A stretch of 64,000 nucleotides of DNA from Aquisphaera insulae (GTDB taxonomy: Bacteria > Planctomycetota > Planctomycetia > Isosphaerales > Isosphaeraceae): contig NZ_JAALJH010000013.1 of NCBI RefSeq assembly GCF_011064615.1, forward strand, positions 62,001-126,000, given 5' to 3'. The notes below the pieces were generated by a model. The model had not been told where the DNA came from. It saw only the letters and a program-made list of their open reading frames with translations, and made no database searches. Both the position numbers and the translations under genes were made by a program. Below are positions 9,315 to 18,573 of the stretch, in pieces (the stretch's first letter is position 1; each line of letters begins with the position of its first letter).

Positions 9315-9884
9315 TCAGTCCGGCCACGCGTCAAGGAGATCGCGACAGCGGGCGAGCACGATCCCGGGAGTAAGTCGGTCCATCCGCTCGGGCCTGTTCC
9401 AGTAGCGGCCGTGTCCCACCCAATGGCGAGCCGGCAGGCATTCTCGAAAGCTGCCGATCAGCGCCCTCAGGCCACGGTCCGCATGGACCTTCACGATCTC
9501 CAGAATCCCGCCTTCGTCAAGGGACAGACGTTTCTTCTTTCGGGGAGAGAGACCCTTAAGCCACTTCCTGTAAGATCTCGACAAGGGGTCCTTTCGCCGT
9601 GCCGTGATCCGGCGATCGAAATCCATGCGGATCGACGCCTCGACGCTGGCGACGAAATTGAAGACCGTGAGCCAATCGACTTCCTTGCGCAAGCTCTCGA
9701 TATAGGATTCGAGATCATCGAGTGTCATCCCGACAAACCGCGCGGGAACGACTCCGCCCCCGTTGAACGCCTGGAGCACCCGGGTTCGCTGGAAGCTGAT
9801 GGCCTCGTGGACGCCCTCGTTCCAGTCGTGGATCTCGTCCAGGCTCTGCGGCTCCGGATGGCCTGGACGCGAGGCGCGAATCAC
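9315..9884 (-). CDS. Unknown protein with HEPN-like R-x4-H motif
   Basis: A 189-residue cytoplasmic protein with no signal peptide or membrane segment. It looks largely helical, with a basic patch (RRKDPLSRSYRKW, SPRKKKRLSL). Near the C-terminus, PARHWVGHGRYW holds R153 and H158 in the R-x4-6-H arrangement that marks the catalytic site of HEPN-superfamily ribonucleases, followed by a Gly/Arg/Tyr context also seen in that group. The family was not otherwise recognised. The start is a GTG at 9884, only 2 bp after the stop of the upstream gene, so the two are a tightly coupled pair. This could be an RNase effector with its partner (toxin-antitoxin or defence), but that is inference from one motif and gene spacing. 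Confidence 0.65.
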   Translation of the reverse strand: MIRASRPGHPEPQSLDEIHDWNEGVHEAISFQRTRVLQAFNGGGVVPARFVGMTLDDLESYIESLRKEVDWLTVFNFVASVEASIRMDFDRRITARRKDPLSRSYRKWLKGLSPRKKKRLSLDEGGILEIVKVHADRGLRALIGSFRECLPARHWVGHGRYWNRPERMDRLTPGIVLARCRDLLDAWPD

Positions 9885-9886
9885 GT

Positions 9887-10339
9887 TTAATCTCTCATGA
9901 TGGCGTTGAGCATATCCACGACCACTTCTTCATCGATCTGTTCGGTCGTCACCCTCGGCTGTCGAGTCAGGAGCCTGCTCCAGGTTCCTCCGTTCAGGAT
10001 CAAGGTCGCGGTGCCCCGCTCCCCGAGGACGTCAACTCGACCTTCGGCCCCCAGGATGTTCCTTCCCTGCGGAGAGAAGCGGACCTGCTCGTCGCCAAAA
10101 AACAGGACGAGATCCTCGATCCGGTAGCTTCCGATGTAAGCCTCTTCCAGATTCTTGGGGCGTCTTTGAACCTGAACCGCACCATCCCTGAGGGGGGCCG
10201 CCAGAATATTCTCGATCAGGGCATACAGATGATCGACGGCCGTCACGTAGGCATCGCGGCGATCATCCCAGTTAATTCGGGGACCGTCGGCCGACTGCTT
10301 CCTTTTTCTGTCGATCAGCTTCGCGAGTTTCTCACCCAT
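9887..10339 (-). CDS. Unknown conserved-looking protein, partner of the HEPN-like gene
   Basis: About 150 residues, no signal peptide or membrane helix. The N-terminus is basic and helical (KLAKLIDRKRKQ); the second half looks beta-rich (EDLVLFFGDEQVRFSPQG, RVDVLGERGTATLILNGG) and the end is a short helix (EEVVVDMLNAIM). I do not recognise a named family. A GTG at 10361 is in frame, but the ATG at 10339 is preferred because GGGGA lies 8 bp upstream. It is the first gene of a two-gene unit with the downstream R-x4-H protein (2 bp gap), which suggests a neutralising or substrate-recognition partner. Nothing in the sequence shows this directly. Confidence 0.62.
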   Translation of the reverse strand: MGEKLAKLIDRKRKQSADGPRINWDDRRDAYVTAVDHLYALIENILAAPLRDGAVQVQRRPKNLEEAYIGSYRIEDLVLFFGDEQVRFSPQGRNILGAEGRVDVLGERGTATLILNGGTWSRLLTRQPRVTTEQIDEEVVVDMLNAIMRD

Positions 10340-10554
10340 TGGACTGTCCCCATATCCGGGCACATCTCACCATCCCGTATTCTATTCGGCATGGCGAGTT
10401 GGTTCCAGGCAAGCCCTCGCCCGGCGGCCTTTGCTCCAGCGTGGCCGAGCCCCAGATTGCGGATCAAATGCGCGCGACGTAGCGTGAAGTGGGGTGTCCC
10501 AGTCGCGCGTCGATGCGGCCGCCTGTCGACGCTTGCCATCCGCGGAGTTCGACG

Positions 10555-13500
10555 ATGAGATTCCTGCGTCTGGAATGGAGCAAGCTTGTATCCGTGACGG
10601 TCTGTCTATCGGCGTTCTGCCTGTTGCCGAACAGCCTTGCGGAGGCCGGCGAACCGTCAACTCTGCACGGATTCGGCCGGGTGGCCGCGGCCTTCGGCCC
10701 GACAGGGGCCACGTTCGACTGCGAGGACGTGAAGCACGCGGACTGGCTCATGGGCAAACTCCTCGCCGACTTCCTCTGGGACGCGACGGGCCAGGTCGTG
10801 ACGAAGCGAATCGCGGTGGACGCGCAGGTCGTCACTGCGCATGCCTGGCAGCCCTTCGGATCGATCGCCGTCGGTCGAGTGGGCGAGCGGGTGATCGTGG
10901 TCGGGGGATCGACTGAGGCGGAGCTGGTCGCGAACGTCCGACGCCGGCCCGAGCTCCTGGGGGCGTCCGCTTGTTTCGAGTCGAGCGGCACGTATCCCAG
11001 CTACCTCGATTTCTACGACATCAGGGCGTTCAAGCTGTACACTCACGCGATGCGGTCGGTTCACGGCCAGGGGCTCGCAAGCCACTGGCCGTTCGTGCGC
11101 AAGTATGGCCTGGGCGGGCTCGGTTTTCAGGACCTGGGGGTCTGGACCCAGAACCCCGCGCCGGGCGTGCTGACGCTGGCATCCACCGAGTATGAGGTCC
11201 GCGAGGCGGAGCGGCAGGGGGGAATGGTCAGCGTCGGGATCACCGCCGGGGGAGAAGTGCCGCTCTGGATCCACAACGCCTTCGCGTCGTCGATGGCGGA
11301 GCCGTCGCCGACGAGCCTGCTGGGTGCCTGGGGCGGCCTCGGCGCGGCGGGCGCTCATTACGAGAGTTGGTGGATGCCGCTCGACCAGCGCCGGGCCGGC
11401 TCGCTCGGGATGCTCCGGCTGGCGATGTCGCGCTTCACGAGGAGCCCGGCCGTCGGGGGCTGGCACGTGTACGCGGGCTCCCCCGGGGCGGAGCTCGGGT
11501 TCCACGAGCGCACCGGGGAATTCTGGGATTACTCCCCCGCCGGCCAGGCCGGGTTCCGCTGGTGGCTTCAGAACGTCAAGAAGTACGATCTGGCGACGCT
11601 CGGAAGACGTTGGCACGGCGATGCGTCCCGGTTCAAGAGCTGGGATCAGGTGGCCTTGCCCGACGTGCAGGGCTTCTTCGGGGCCCTCGACGAGGGCGGC
11701 CTGCGGGTCGAGGACGGCTGGCAGTGGCGTGCCGCGACCGGCCCCGACGACGAGGCTCCGCCCGGCCCCGACGCGGGCTGGAGGCCCGTCGCCATGCCGC
11801 CGTCGTCCGGCCAGTTGCTTCTCCCCTGGGGAGCGAGCTTCTACCGGGTGCAGTTCGATCCGTCCGAATGGCTGCGGAAGGAGAAGTCGGCGGCCGTCTA
11901 CCTCGTCTGTGCCGCGATGATCCGCTCCGGTCGTCCGATCGGCCTCTGGTTGAATGGCAAGGCCCTTGGTCCCCGCAAACCCGAGTCCCCCGACCCGGCT
12001 CCGTTCGCCGTTGAGGTGGCCGCGGTCCTGCGGGCAGGGCGGAACGAGCTCATTCTTCGAGTTCCCTCGGGCGGACGGCCCGGCGAGGAAGGAAAGCTAT
12101 TCGGCCCGGTCTTCCTGACAAGGACGACGCCCCGCTCCTTCCCCCACCTGGGCGAGCAGGCCAACGCTCGCTTCGTGGACGTGAAGGAATGGCAATACGA
12201 CAGCGTGATCCGCTACCACGAGTCGGTCCTCCAGGAGGCTCGAGGGATCGACCCGGACCGGCCGTTCGTCCTGTCGGGGGGGCTCGACGCCTGGGGCGAC
12301 CTGGTTTCGGATCTGTGTGCCCGCCACTTCGGCTCGATCCAGATGACCGGGCGCGAGGCGTGGTATTACCCGTGGTGCTCCGGGGTCGGCTACGTGGCGG
12401 GCTTCTATGGCGCAAGCGAGCCGTCGGCGACCGTCCTGGGGACGGGCCTGACCCGGATGCTCGGCTGGATCCTGCTCGACGGCGATAGCAACCACAACCT
12501 CTTCTGGGACATCGAGGACTACATCCGCGACGAGAAGACCAGCCACTGGTTCGAGAAGCACCAGCGGCTGCTCCACCTGGTCGGGAAGTCGACCCGCGAG
12601 AAGCCGGGTGTCGTGATCCTCCACTCGGGGCGAACGCATCGGCTGGGAAGCTCCGCGCCCTGGTCCTGGGACATGGGGCGTGGCGATCTCCAGGCGGCCC
12701 ACATCGACAACGTGTACGCGACCGAGCGGGAAGTCCTCAACGGTCAGGTCGACGGTTACCCCGTGCTCCTCGATGCCGGCACCGAGTTCCTGGACGATGA
12801 CATGGTCCGGGCGATCGAACGCTACGTGAGCCGCGGGGGGACATTCCTGGCCCTTCACAACACCGGCCGGCATACCTCGGCTTCCCCGGAATGCGACCCG
12901 ATGTCCCGCCTCTCGGGCTTCCGCGTCCGGGGGCGCGAGCGGAGCGGGCCGGTCACCTTCGGGAAGACCCTGCCAATTCTCAAGAGCTGGCAGGGGAGGA
13001 CGTTCCAGGGCTGGGACGGGCTGGACCTGGAGCCCGCGGCCGACGGCGCGACCGTCCTGGCGCGGTGGAGCGACGGTCACGCCGCGGTCGGCTGCCGGTC
13101 GATCGGCAAGGGACGCGTCATCCTCCTGGGCAATACGTTCTGGCGGGGCAACCGAGATCATCAGCGAATGACCTTCGAGACGCTGTTCGCCGAGGCCGGC
13201 GTCGTCCGCAATGCCGTCGCCAGCACGCCGGACGTCTGGGCTCGCAAGTCGATCACCAAGAACGGCCTCGAGGAATGGCTGCTGGCGATGAACACGAAGG
13301 ACGGGCCCGTCACGGCGGACGTCTCCTTCCGCGTGTCGAGTCGGCCGGACGTGGTGCTCGACCTGGAAGGCCGCGTGCCGGTGAAATTCGACTGGAGCGA
13401 GGACGGTTGGATCCGGATCCGGGGCATGTCGTTCGAGCCGCAGGGAACGCGGGCCTTCTCGGTTCGGCGGGGCGTTTTTGCCGCCGCGATCCCGTTCTGG

Positions 13501-14457
13501 TGGGCGGAGAAGGTCAAATACTGGGCCCGTCGGGACGGACCGAGGATCGCGACCCCGGAAGCACATGGCACTTCACAGCCAGTACGCTTGCCTCGAACGC
13601 TCGTCTTCGAGTCCTGGCGGTTCCTGGCCGATCGCGACGGTCGCACGTCCGCCACGACGGACTGGCTGCGACCGGACTTCGATGACGCGAAGTGGATCGA
13701 GCTCTCGCCCATTCCCTGGAACATCGACCGCGATGACCTCCGCGATTACCGAGGGATCGGGCTCTATCGGGATTCCTTCAACGTCCCCGAATCATGGGCA
13801 GGTCGCCGGGTCGTCCTCTGTCTATCCAGCTTCGACACGCCGATCGTCCACGACGAGGGCGAGTTCCTCCTCAACGGCCGTCCGGTGACGACGTATCGCG
13901 CCCACGGTTGGAGCCAGATGTATCAGTACGACGTGACCGACCAGATCGTCCCCGGTGAGAACGTCCTGGCCGTTCGAGTCAGGCCGGGCAAGGAGTTCGC
14001 GGGGCTCTCCGGGGGCATCTGGATCCAGGCGGAAGAGCGACTCGATCCCGTGACCGACCTCTCCAGGGGATGGCAGATCCACGAGGCCCCGGGACGTCCG
14101 CCGAGGCGATTCGACCTGCCGGGCACCGCGAAGGGAGAGCACCTCGCGCGTGAGGTCGAAATCCCCGCCTCCTGGGCGGGACGATCGGTCCTGATCCACG
14201 TCGAGACCGGCACGCAATGGCTCGGGAGCATCGTCGTCAATGGACGACCCATCAATTACAACGGATTTCAGCATCCGTTCGGCCTGCGCGCGGAGGTCAA
14301 CGTCACGGCCGCGATCCGCCCGGGTGCGACGAACCGGATCGAGCTCTGGCCGTTCCGCACGATCCCCGCGAAGGGTCCGGATGCGCGGTTCGAGCCGGCG
14401 GAGATCGAGGTCCGGGTCATCCGGATCGGTTGCGCGGAGGAGCGGGAGTCGTCGTGA
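10555..14457 (+). CDS. Large secreted beta-galactosidase-like glycoside hydrolase
   Basis: About 1,300 residues with an N-terminal signal peptide (MRFLRLEWSKLVSVTVCLSA, cleavage near SLAEA). The first half contains a segment typical of GH42/GH-A type beta-galactosidases, where a chain of the form YDLATLGRRWHGD is followed by FKSWDQVALP. The middle part (GVVILHSGRTHRL, RYVSRGGTFLALHNTG) resembles the beta-galactosidase trimerisation fold. Two jelly-roll sugar-binding-like regions appear, one in the middle (WLNGKALGPRKPE) and one near the C-terminus (FLLNGRPVTTYRAHGW, GENVLAVRVRPG), as in GH2 enzymes. The ATG at 10555 follows GGAG with good spacing. The gene stands alone between divergent and co-directional neighbours. 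The catalytic glutamates could not be assigned with confidence, so the substrate is unknown. Confidence 0.7.
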   Translation: MRFLRLEWSKLVSVTVCLSAFCLLPNSLAEAGEPSTLHGFGRVAAAFGPTGATFDCEDVKHADWLMGKLLADFLWDATGQVVTKRIAVDAQVVTAHAWQPFGSIAVGRVGERVIVVGGSTEAELVANVRRRPELLGASACFESSGTYPSYLDFYDIRAFKLYTHAMRSVHGQGLASHWPFVRKYGLGGLGFQDLGVWTQNPAPGVLTLASTEYEVREAERQGGMVSVGITAGGEVPLWIHNAFASSMAEPSPTSLLGAWGGLGAAGAHYESWWMPLDQRRAGSLGMLRLAMSRFTRSPAVGGWHVYAGSPGAELGFHERTGEFWDYSPAGQAGFRWWLQNVKKYDLATLGRRWHGDASRFKSWDQVALPDVQGFFGALDEGGLRVEDGWQWRAATGPDDEAPPGPDAGWRPVAMPPSSGQLLLPWGASFYRVQFDPSEWLRKEKSAAVYLVCAAMIRSGRPIGLWLNGKALGPRKPESPDPAPFAVEVAAVLRAGRNELILRVPSGGRPGEEGKLFGPVFLTRTTPRSFPHLGEQANARFVDVKEWQYDSVIRYHESVLQEARGIDPDRPFVLSGGLDAWGDLVSDLCARHFGSIQMTGREAWYYPWCSGVGYVAGFYGASEPSATVLGTGLTRMLGWILLDGDSNHNLFWDIEDYIRDEKTSHWFEKHQRLLHLVGKSTREKPGVVILHSGRTHRLGSSAPWSWDMGRGDLQAAHIDNVYATEREVLNGQVDGYPVLLDAGTEFLDDDMVRAIERYVSRGGTFLALHNTGRHTSASPECDPMSRLSGFRVRGRERSGPVTFGKTLPILKSWQGRTFQGWDGLDLEPAADGATVLARWSDGHAAVGCRSIGKGRVILLGNTFWRGNRDHQRMTFETLFAEAGVVRNAVASTPDVWARKSITKNGLEEWLLAMNTKDGPVTADVSFRVSSRPDVVLDLEGRVPVKFDWSEDGWIRIRGMSFEPQGTRAFSVRRGVFAAAIPFWWAEKVKYWARRDGPRIATPEAHGTSQPVRLPRTLVFESWRFLADRDGRTSATTDWLRPDFDDAKWIELSPIPWNIDRDDLRDYRGIGLYRDSFNVPESWAGRRVVLCLSSFDTPIVHDEGEFLLNGRPVTTYRAHGWSQMYQYDVTDQIVPGENVLAVRVRPGKEFAGLSGGIWIQAEERLDPVTDLSRGWQIHEAPGRPPRRFDLPGTAKGEHLAREVEIPASWAGRSVLIHVETGTQWLGSIVVNGRPINYNGFQHPFGLRAEVNVTAAIRPGATNRIELWPFRTIPAKGPDARFEPAEIEVRVIRIGCAEERESS

Positions 14458-14619
14458 AGGGGCATGAGGCTCACGCCGACCATGGGCCGATCGCGGTGAC
14501 ATAAGACCGGTGGCCGTGGCTGCCAACTGGCGGTCCGCCGCCACCTTACCTATCATGAACCCGGTCGGGATGCACGCCCGGATCCGGCATCCGCCCTCCC
14601 CAGGTTACGGAAACGTGTC

Positions 14620-15687
14620 ATGATCAAGACGGTGGTGGTCGGCTATGGCCTGGCGGGGAAGGAATTCCACAGCGAGCTGATTCGCAGGCAGCCGGAGCTG
14701 AATCTCTATGGTGTGGTGGCGCGAGACCCGGCGGTCCGCGCCCAGGCCGTCCGGGAGCAGGAAGCCCGGGGATTCGCCAGCCTCGACGAGGCCCTCGACG
14801 ATCCCCTCGTGACGCTCGTGGTCCTGGCCACGCCGCACAACACCCATGCCGAGATGGCCGAGAAGGTCCTGGACGCGGGGCGGGATTGCGTCGTCGACAA
14901 GGTCATGGCGCTGACCGCCGCCGAGGCCGATCGGATGATCGCCGCCCGCGATCGATCCGGCAGGATGCTCAGCGTCTTCCACAACCGGAGGTGGGACTGG
15001 GACTTCGCCACGATCCGGAGGCTCATCGCCGAGGGCCGGATCGGGCAGCCGCTGCTCGTCGAGAGCTCGGTCTGCCGGTTCTCGCCTCCGCGATCCTGGC
15101 GGGGACGCGAGCGCGATTCCGGGACGATCCTCCACGACTGGGGGGCCCACCTGGTGGATCACGCCTTGCAGCTCGGCCTCGGGCCCTGCCGGCGGCTCTC
15201 GTCGTGGCTCATCGACGCCCCCTGGGAGGGCGTGGACAACGGCGGCCACGGGCGGATCCTGATGGAGTTCGACGGCACGATCTTCCAGGCCGAGACCAGC
15301 CGAATCTGCCGGATCGATCGGCCCAGGTGGTGGATCGTCGGCCGGGAAGGGGGGATCGCCAAGTACGGCATCGATCCCCAGGAGGCCGCCCTTCGAGCGG
15401 GGGACATCGACCGCGCGAACGAGCCGGAGGCGCACCAGGCCATCCTCCGCACGGCGGACGCATCCGGCCAGGTCCACGAGAGCCGCGTCCCCTCCGACCG
15501 TCCACACTGGGACGGGTATTACCGGAACATCGCGGATCATCTCCTCCGCAACGCGCCGCTCGCCGTCACGGCGGAGCAGGCGAGGGAGGTGGTGAAGATC
15601 CTCGAGGCCGCCGTGGAGTCCTCGCGCACGCATTCCATCGTGGAAGGCCCCTGGGGCGACGTCACCCCCTCGACGACTCGCCGCTGA
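14620..15687 (+). CDS. Gfo/Idh/MocA family NAD(P)-dependent oxidoreductase (cytoplasmic)
   Basis: A 355-residue protein with an N-terminal Rossmann fold (VVVGYGLAGKEFHSELI) that binds NAD(P), and the family segment LATPHNTHAEMAEKVLDAG followed by CVVDKVMAL, where the Lys of the EKP-like motif sits (here DKV). The C-terminal half is the alpha/beta substrate domain, with FHNRRWDWDFATIRR and HDWGAHLVDHALQLGLGP; the latter His/Asp pattern is the usual active-site region. There is no signal peptide, unlike the second family member at about 44-45 kb. It is followed 24 bp downstream by a kinase gene on the same strand, with no obvious functional link. Family members act on sugars and cyclitols; the substrate here is unknown. 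Confidence 0.9.
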   Translation: MIKTVVVGYGLAGKEFHSELIRRQPELNLYGVVARDPAVRAQAVREQEARGFASLDEALDDPLVTLVVLATPHNTHAEMAEKVLDAGRDCVVDKVMALTAAEADRMIAARDRSGRMLSVFHNRRWDWDFATIRRLIAEGRIGQPLLVESSVCRFSPPRSWRGRERDSGTILHDWGAHLVDHALQLGLGPCRRLSSWLIDAPWEGVDNGGHGRILMEFDGTIFQAETSRICRIDRPRWWIVGREGGIAKYGIDPQEAALRAGDIDRANEPEAHQAILRTADASGQVHESRVPSDRPHWDGYYRNIADHLLRNAPLAVTAEQAREVVKILEAAVESSRTHSIVEGPWGDVTPSTTRR

Positions 15688-15711
15688 GTCCCGATTCACG
15701 GAGCACCCTTC

Positions 15712-18375
15712 GTGCTGATCGTCTGTCCGAGCTGCCGGCACGCGATCCGCCTGGTGGATGTCCATGCGGGTCGGTTCCGGCCGGTCTGCCCCAAGTGCCG
15801 GGCGACCTTCCAGGTGACAATCCCCGAGGAGCGTGGCCGGTCGCCGGTCGTCGAGGCCATCGAGCCGAGCGTCTTCGCCGAGCCCGTGGCCGCCGTCGAT
15901 CTCCGGACCGGCGGGTTGCCTCCGGACACGGAGAGCGCCAGGGAGGGCGCCGACCTGGTCGCCGACGTCCCGGAAATAGCCTGGCCGGCGGACCTGACGA
16001 CTCCGGGAATGCCGCGGCCCGGTCCGCTCGTGCCGGGCCTTCCCCGCCTGCTCGGCACTCACGTCCTGATGAAACTCCTGGGTCGAGGTCCACGGGGGAT
16101 CGCGGTCCTGGCCATGCCGGCCGGGATCGGCCCTCTGGAGGTCCTCAAGCTGGTCGACGACCACCGCCGCGCGGATCGGGTCTTCCGCGCCCGGTGGGCT
16201 CGCGAGGCCCTGGCGGCGAGCTACCTCGACCATCCGAACCTGGTGGCGAACCGCGGCATCGGCACGGCCCGCGGACATGACTTCGCCGTGATGGAGTGGA
16301 TGCCGGGGAAATCCGTCGCGGACCTGATCGGAGCGCGGGGCCGGCTCGATCCCTGGCTGGCGACCGTGGTGACGCTCCAGGCGGCGCGCGGCCTGCGCGC
16401 GGGTCATGCCCAGGGATTCGTCCATCGCGATGTGAAGCCGGAGAACATCCGCGTCGATGCGCTGGGCCGGGTCAAGGTGGACGACCTCGGCCTGGAAATG
16501 ACGCCGTCGCTGGCCTCCGCCATGGAGGAGACCGTCGCGGCCAGGGCGGGTTCGAGCAACCCGGCTTCCAAACTGAAGCGAGTCGAGACATTCGACGTCG
16601 TCAATCCGCCCGAACCGCCGCCGACCGCCGCCGCCGGATCGCCCATGTTCATGGCGCCGGAGCAGGCCGCGGATCCGTTGCACGCGGACGCTCGGGCGGA
16701 CGTATACGCCCTGGGCTGTACCTACTACGCCATGGTGACGGGCCGGCCTCCATTCCTCGGCGAGAACGCCGTCGAGCTCGGCCGCAAGCATCGCGAGGAA
16801 TCGCCCACTCCTCCGGCCGAGCTCGTCGAGGGACTGCCCCGGCCGATCGGCGACGCGATCGCCGCCATGCTCGGCAAGCGGCTCGACGAGCGGTATCCGT
16901 CCATGGCCGTCGTGGTCGATGTCCTCGAGGGGATACTCGGGCTTCGCGACGGCGGATCGAACCGGGCCGCGGCCGATCGAGAGGAACTGGCGCAGGCTGT
17001 CCGCGCGATCCAGGGAGTCGGGTCTTCTGCCGAGACGCGGCTTCGACGAAACGTCCTCTTCATCGCCGCCGGGATCTGGATGCTGTTCGTGCTGACCCTG
17101 CTGGCGCTGGGAGTCGGCTCCGCCGCCCTCGGGATTTTCGAGCTGGGCTTGCTCTCGGCCGTCCTGGTCGCGGCGTCCTCCGCTCGCCTTCATGCATCGG
17201 CCTGGCCGCGACGGCTCGCCGAGGCCGTCCTCCAGAGCGGGTGGCAGACCTGGATCGCGGTCGGCCTGATCGCGCTTCCGGTCGCGCTCGCGGTCCTGTC
17301 CCGGGGTTTCTTCGGCTCGCTCTTCCTGGCGGCGGTCGCGGGGGGGCTCGCGATGGCCTTTCACGTCTTCCTGGATCGGCCGGTGGCCGACGAGCGGAGG
17401 AGTGTGCTGGAGCCGATCCGCGAGCTCCTGCTCCGCCTCCGGTCCCGCGGCCACGATGAAGTCGCCCTCCGCGAGGTCGTGGTCCGCGAGGCCGGGCGGT
17501 ATCGAGGCATGCTCGGGGATCAGCTCTTCGGCGTCGATGCGGATCGGAGCGTCCACGCCCGGCGCGTGGGGCGGAACGAGCGTCGCCACCGGCGACTCCT
17601 CGAGGCGTGCGAGGAAGGTCGGCTCGAGGCCGGTGGCCTGAACCTGCTGACGGCCCGTCGGCGGGCCCGGCGATCTGCCAAGGCGATGACCCTGGTCGCC
17701 GTTCAGTGGTTCGCGGAGCAGTCCGCGTTCCAGCGAGAGGGGACTTCGGCGGCCTCGGAGGGGCCCGTCTTGCTGGAACGCATCGACCGCGCGGCGACGG
17801 AGCCGGAGCCGGTCCTGGAACCCCACGAGCCCGCTCGCTCCGGCCTCGCGCGGAGTGTCGACCGGCTCGGGTCGGTCGTGCTGGGAGGGTTTCTCCGCTT
17901 CAGCCTGGGGATGGTCCTCGCCACCCTGGCCCTGGTCTGGCTCGACCGGCAGGGGATCTTGACCCTGGAACAGGTGAAGGACCAGGTGGTCGAACTCGGC
18001 CATGCCGTGATTCGAGCGGTTCGATACGCCAATCCGCGAGCCCTGGGCGAGATCAGGTGGTCGATTCACCCCAACTGGCCGCGGTTCCTCGAAGGCCCGG
18101 ATTGGCCCTGGATCCCTGAGCCGATCCGCGGCCGGATCCCGGTGTTGAATCTGGCGACGGCCGCGGGCGTCCTCCTCCTCTCATGCTTCTCGGGGCGCCG
18201 GCTGGCGGCCCTGCTGGCCCTGCTCGGAGCGTCCCTGGCACTCGCCGTGCCCGCCTGGGGACCTGAGCTGGCGCCCGTCGACGCGACCCCGCGTGCCGTT
18301 CGAGCTTGCCTTCTCGGCGTGGCGTTGCTGGTTCTGGGGGTTCTCTGGCCTCGGCGAAAAGCCCGCGACGAATAG
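15712..18375 (+). CDS. Zinc-finger Ser/Thr protein kinase, multi-pass membrane
   Basis: 887 residues, starting with a GTG preceded by GGAG. The N-terminus is an MJ0042-type zinc finger with C5, C8, C26 and C29. The kinase domain follows: a weak glycine loop LGRGPRGIAVLA, a Lys in VLKLV, and catalytic loop HRDVKPEN (about 238). The DFG motif is replaced by DLG in VDDLGLE (about 257-260), after which comes a Pro/Ala-rich insert and then MAPEQAADP. The C-terminal half has several hydrophobic segments (IWMLFVLTLLALGVGSAAL, IAVGLIALPVALAVL, LAALLALLGASLALAVPAW), so the kinase is probably anchored to the membrane. No sigma factor gene is adjacent. Catalytic activity is plausible, because the metal-binding Asp of DFG is kept, but it is not assured. 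Confidence 0.85.
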   Translation: MLIVCPSCRHAIRLVDVHAGRFRPVCPKCRATFQVTIPEERGRSPVVEAIEPSVFAEPVAAVDLRTGGLPPDTESAREGADLVADVPEIAWPADLTTPGMPRPGPLVPGLPRLLGTHVLMKLLGRGPRGIAVLAMPAGIGPLEVLKLVDDHRRADRVFRARWAREALAASYLDHPNLVANRGIGTARGHDFAVMEWMPGKSVADLIGARGRLDPWLATVVTLQAARGLRAGHAQGFVHRDVKPENIRVDALGRVKVDDLGLEMTPSLASAMEETVAARAGSSNPASKLKRVETFDVVNPPEPPPTAAAGSPMFMAPEQAADPLHADARADVYALGCTYYAMVTGRPPFLGENAVELGRKHREESPTPPAELVEGLPRPIGDAIAAMLGKRLDERYPSMAVVVDVLEGILGLRDGGSNRAAADREELAQAVRAIQGVGSSAETRLRRNVLFIAAGIWMLFVLTLLALGVGSAALGIFELGLLSAVLVAASSARLHASAWPRRLAEAVLQSGWQTWIAVGLIALPVALAVLSRGFFGSLFLAAVAGGLAMAFHVFLDRPVADERRSVLEPIRELLLRLRSRGHDEVALREVVVREAGRYRGMLGDQLFGVDADRSVHARRVGRNERRHRRLLEACEEGRLEAGGLNLLTARRRARRSAKAMTLVAVQWFAEQSAFQREGTSAASEGPVLLERIDRAATEPEPVLEPHEPARSGLARSVDRLGSVVLGGFLRFSLGMVLATLALVWLDRQGILTLEQVKDQVVELGHAVIRAVRYANPRALGEIRWSIHPNWPRFLEGPDWPWIPEPIRGRIPVLNLATAAGVLLLSCFSGRRLAALLALLGASLALAVPAWGPELAPVDATPRAVRACLLGVALLVLGVLWPRRKARDE

Positions 18376-18573
18376 CCTGTCGGAGGCCGCTCCCCGAAGC
18401 CGAAGAGGAGGATCGACAGCACCAGCTTGCGCCCGAAGGGGTGCCGACGCGGCTTGTCCGGGCGGCGTCCGACTGGGATCATGGAATAATTGAAACGACC
18501 GAACGGCGATCCATGGCGCGGTGGACCGTCCCGACCTCGGCGAGAGTGGCCGCGTGACGGGGGATCGAGCGGG

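Noticed and set aside
14605-18069. 1,154-codon minus-strand open frame
   Set aside because: Antisense shadow of the Gfo/Idh/MocA and kinase genes; composition is dominated by Arg, Pro, Gly, Asp and His and no motif is visible.
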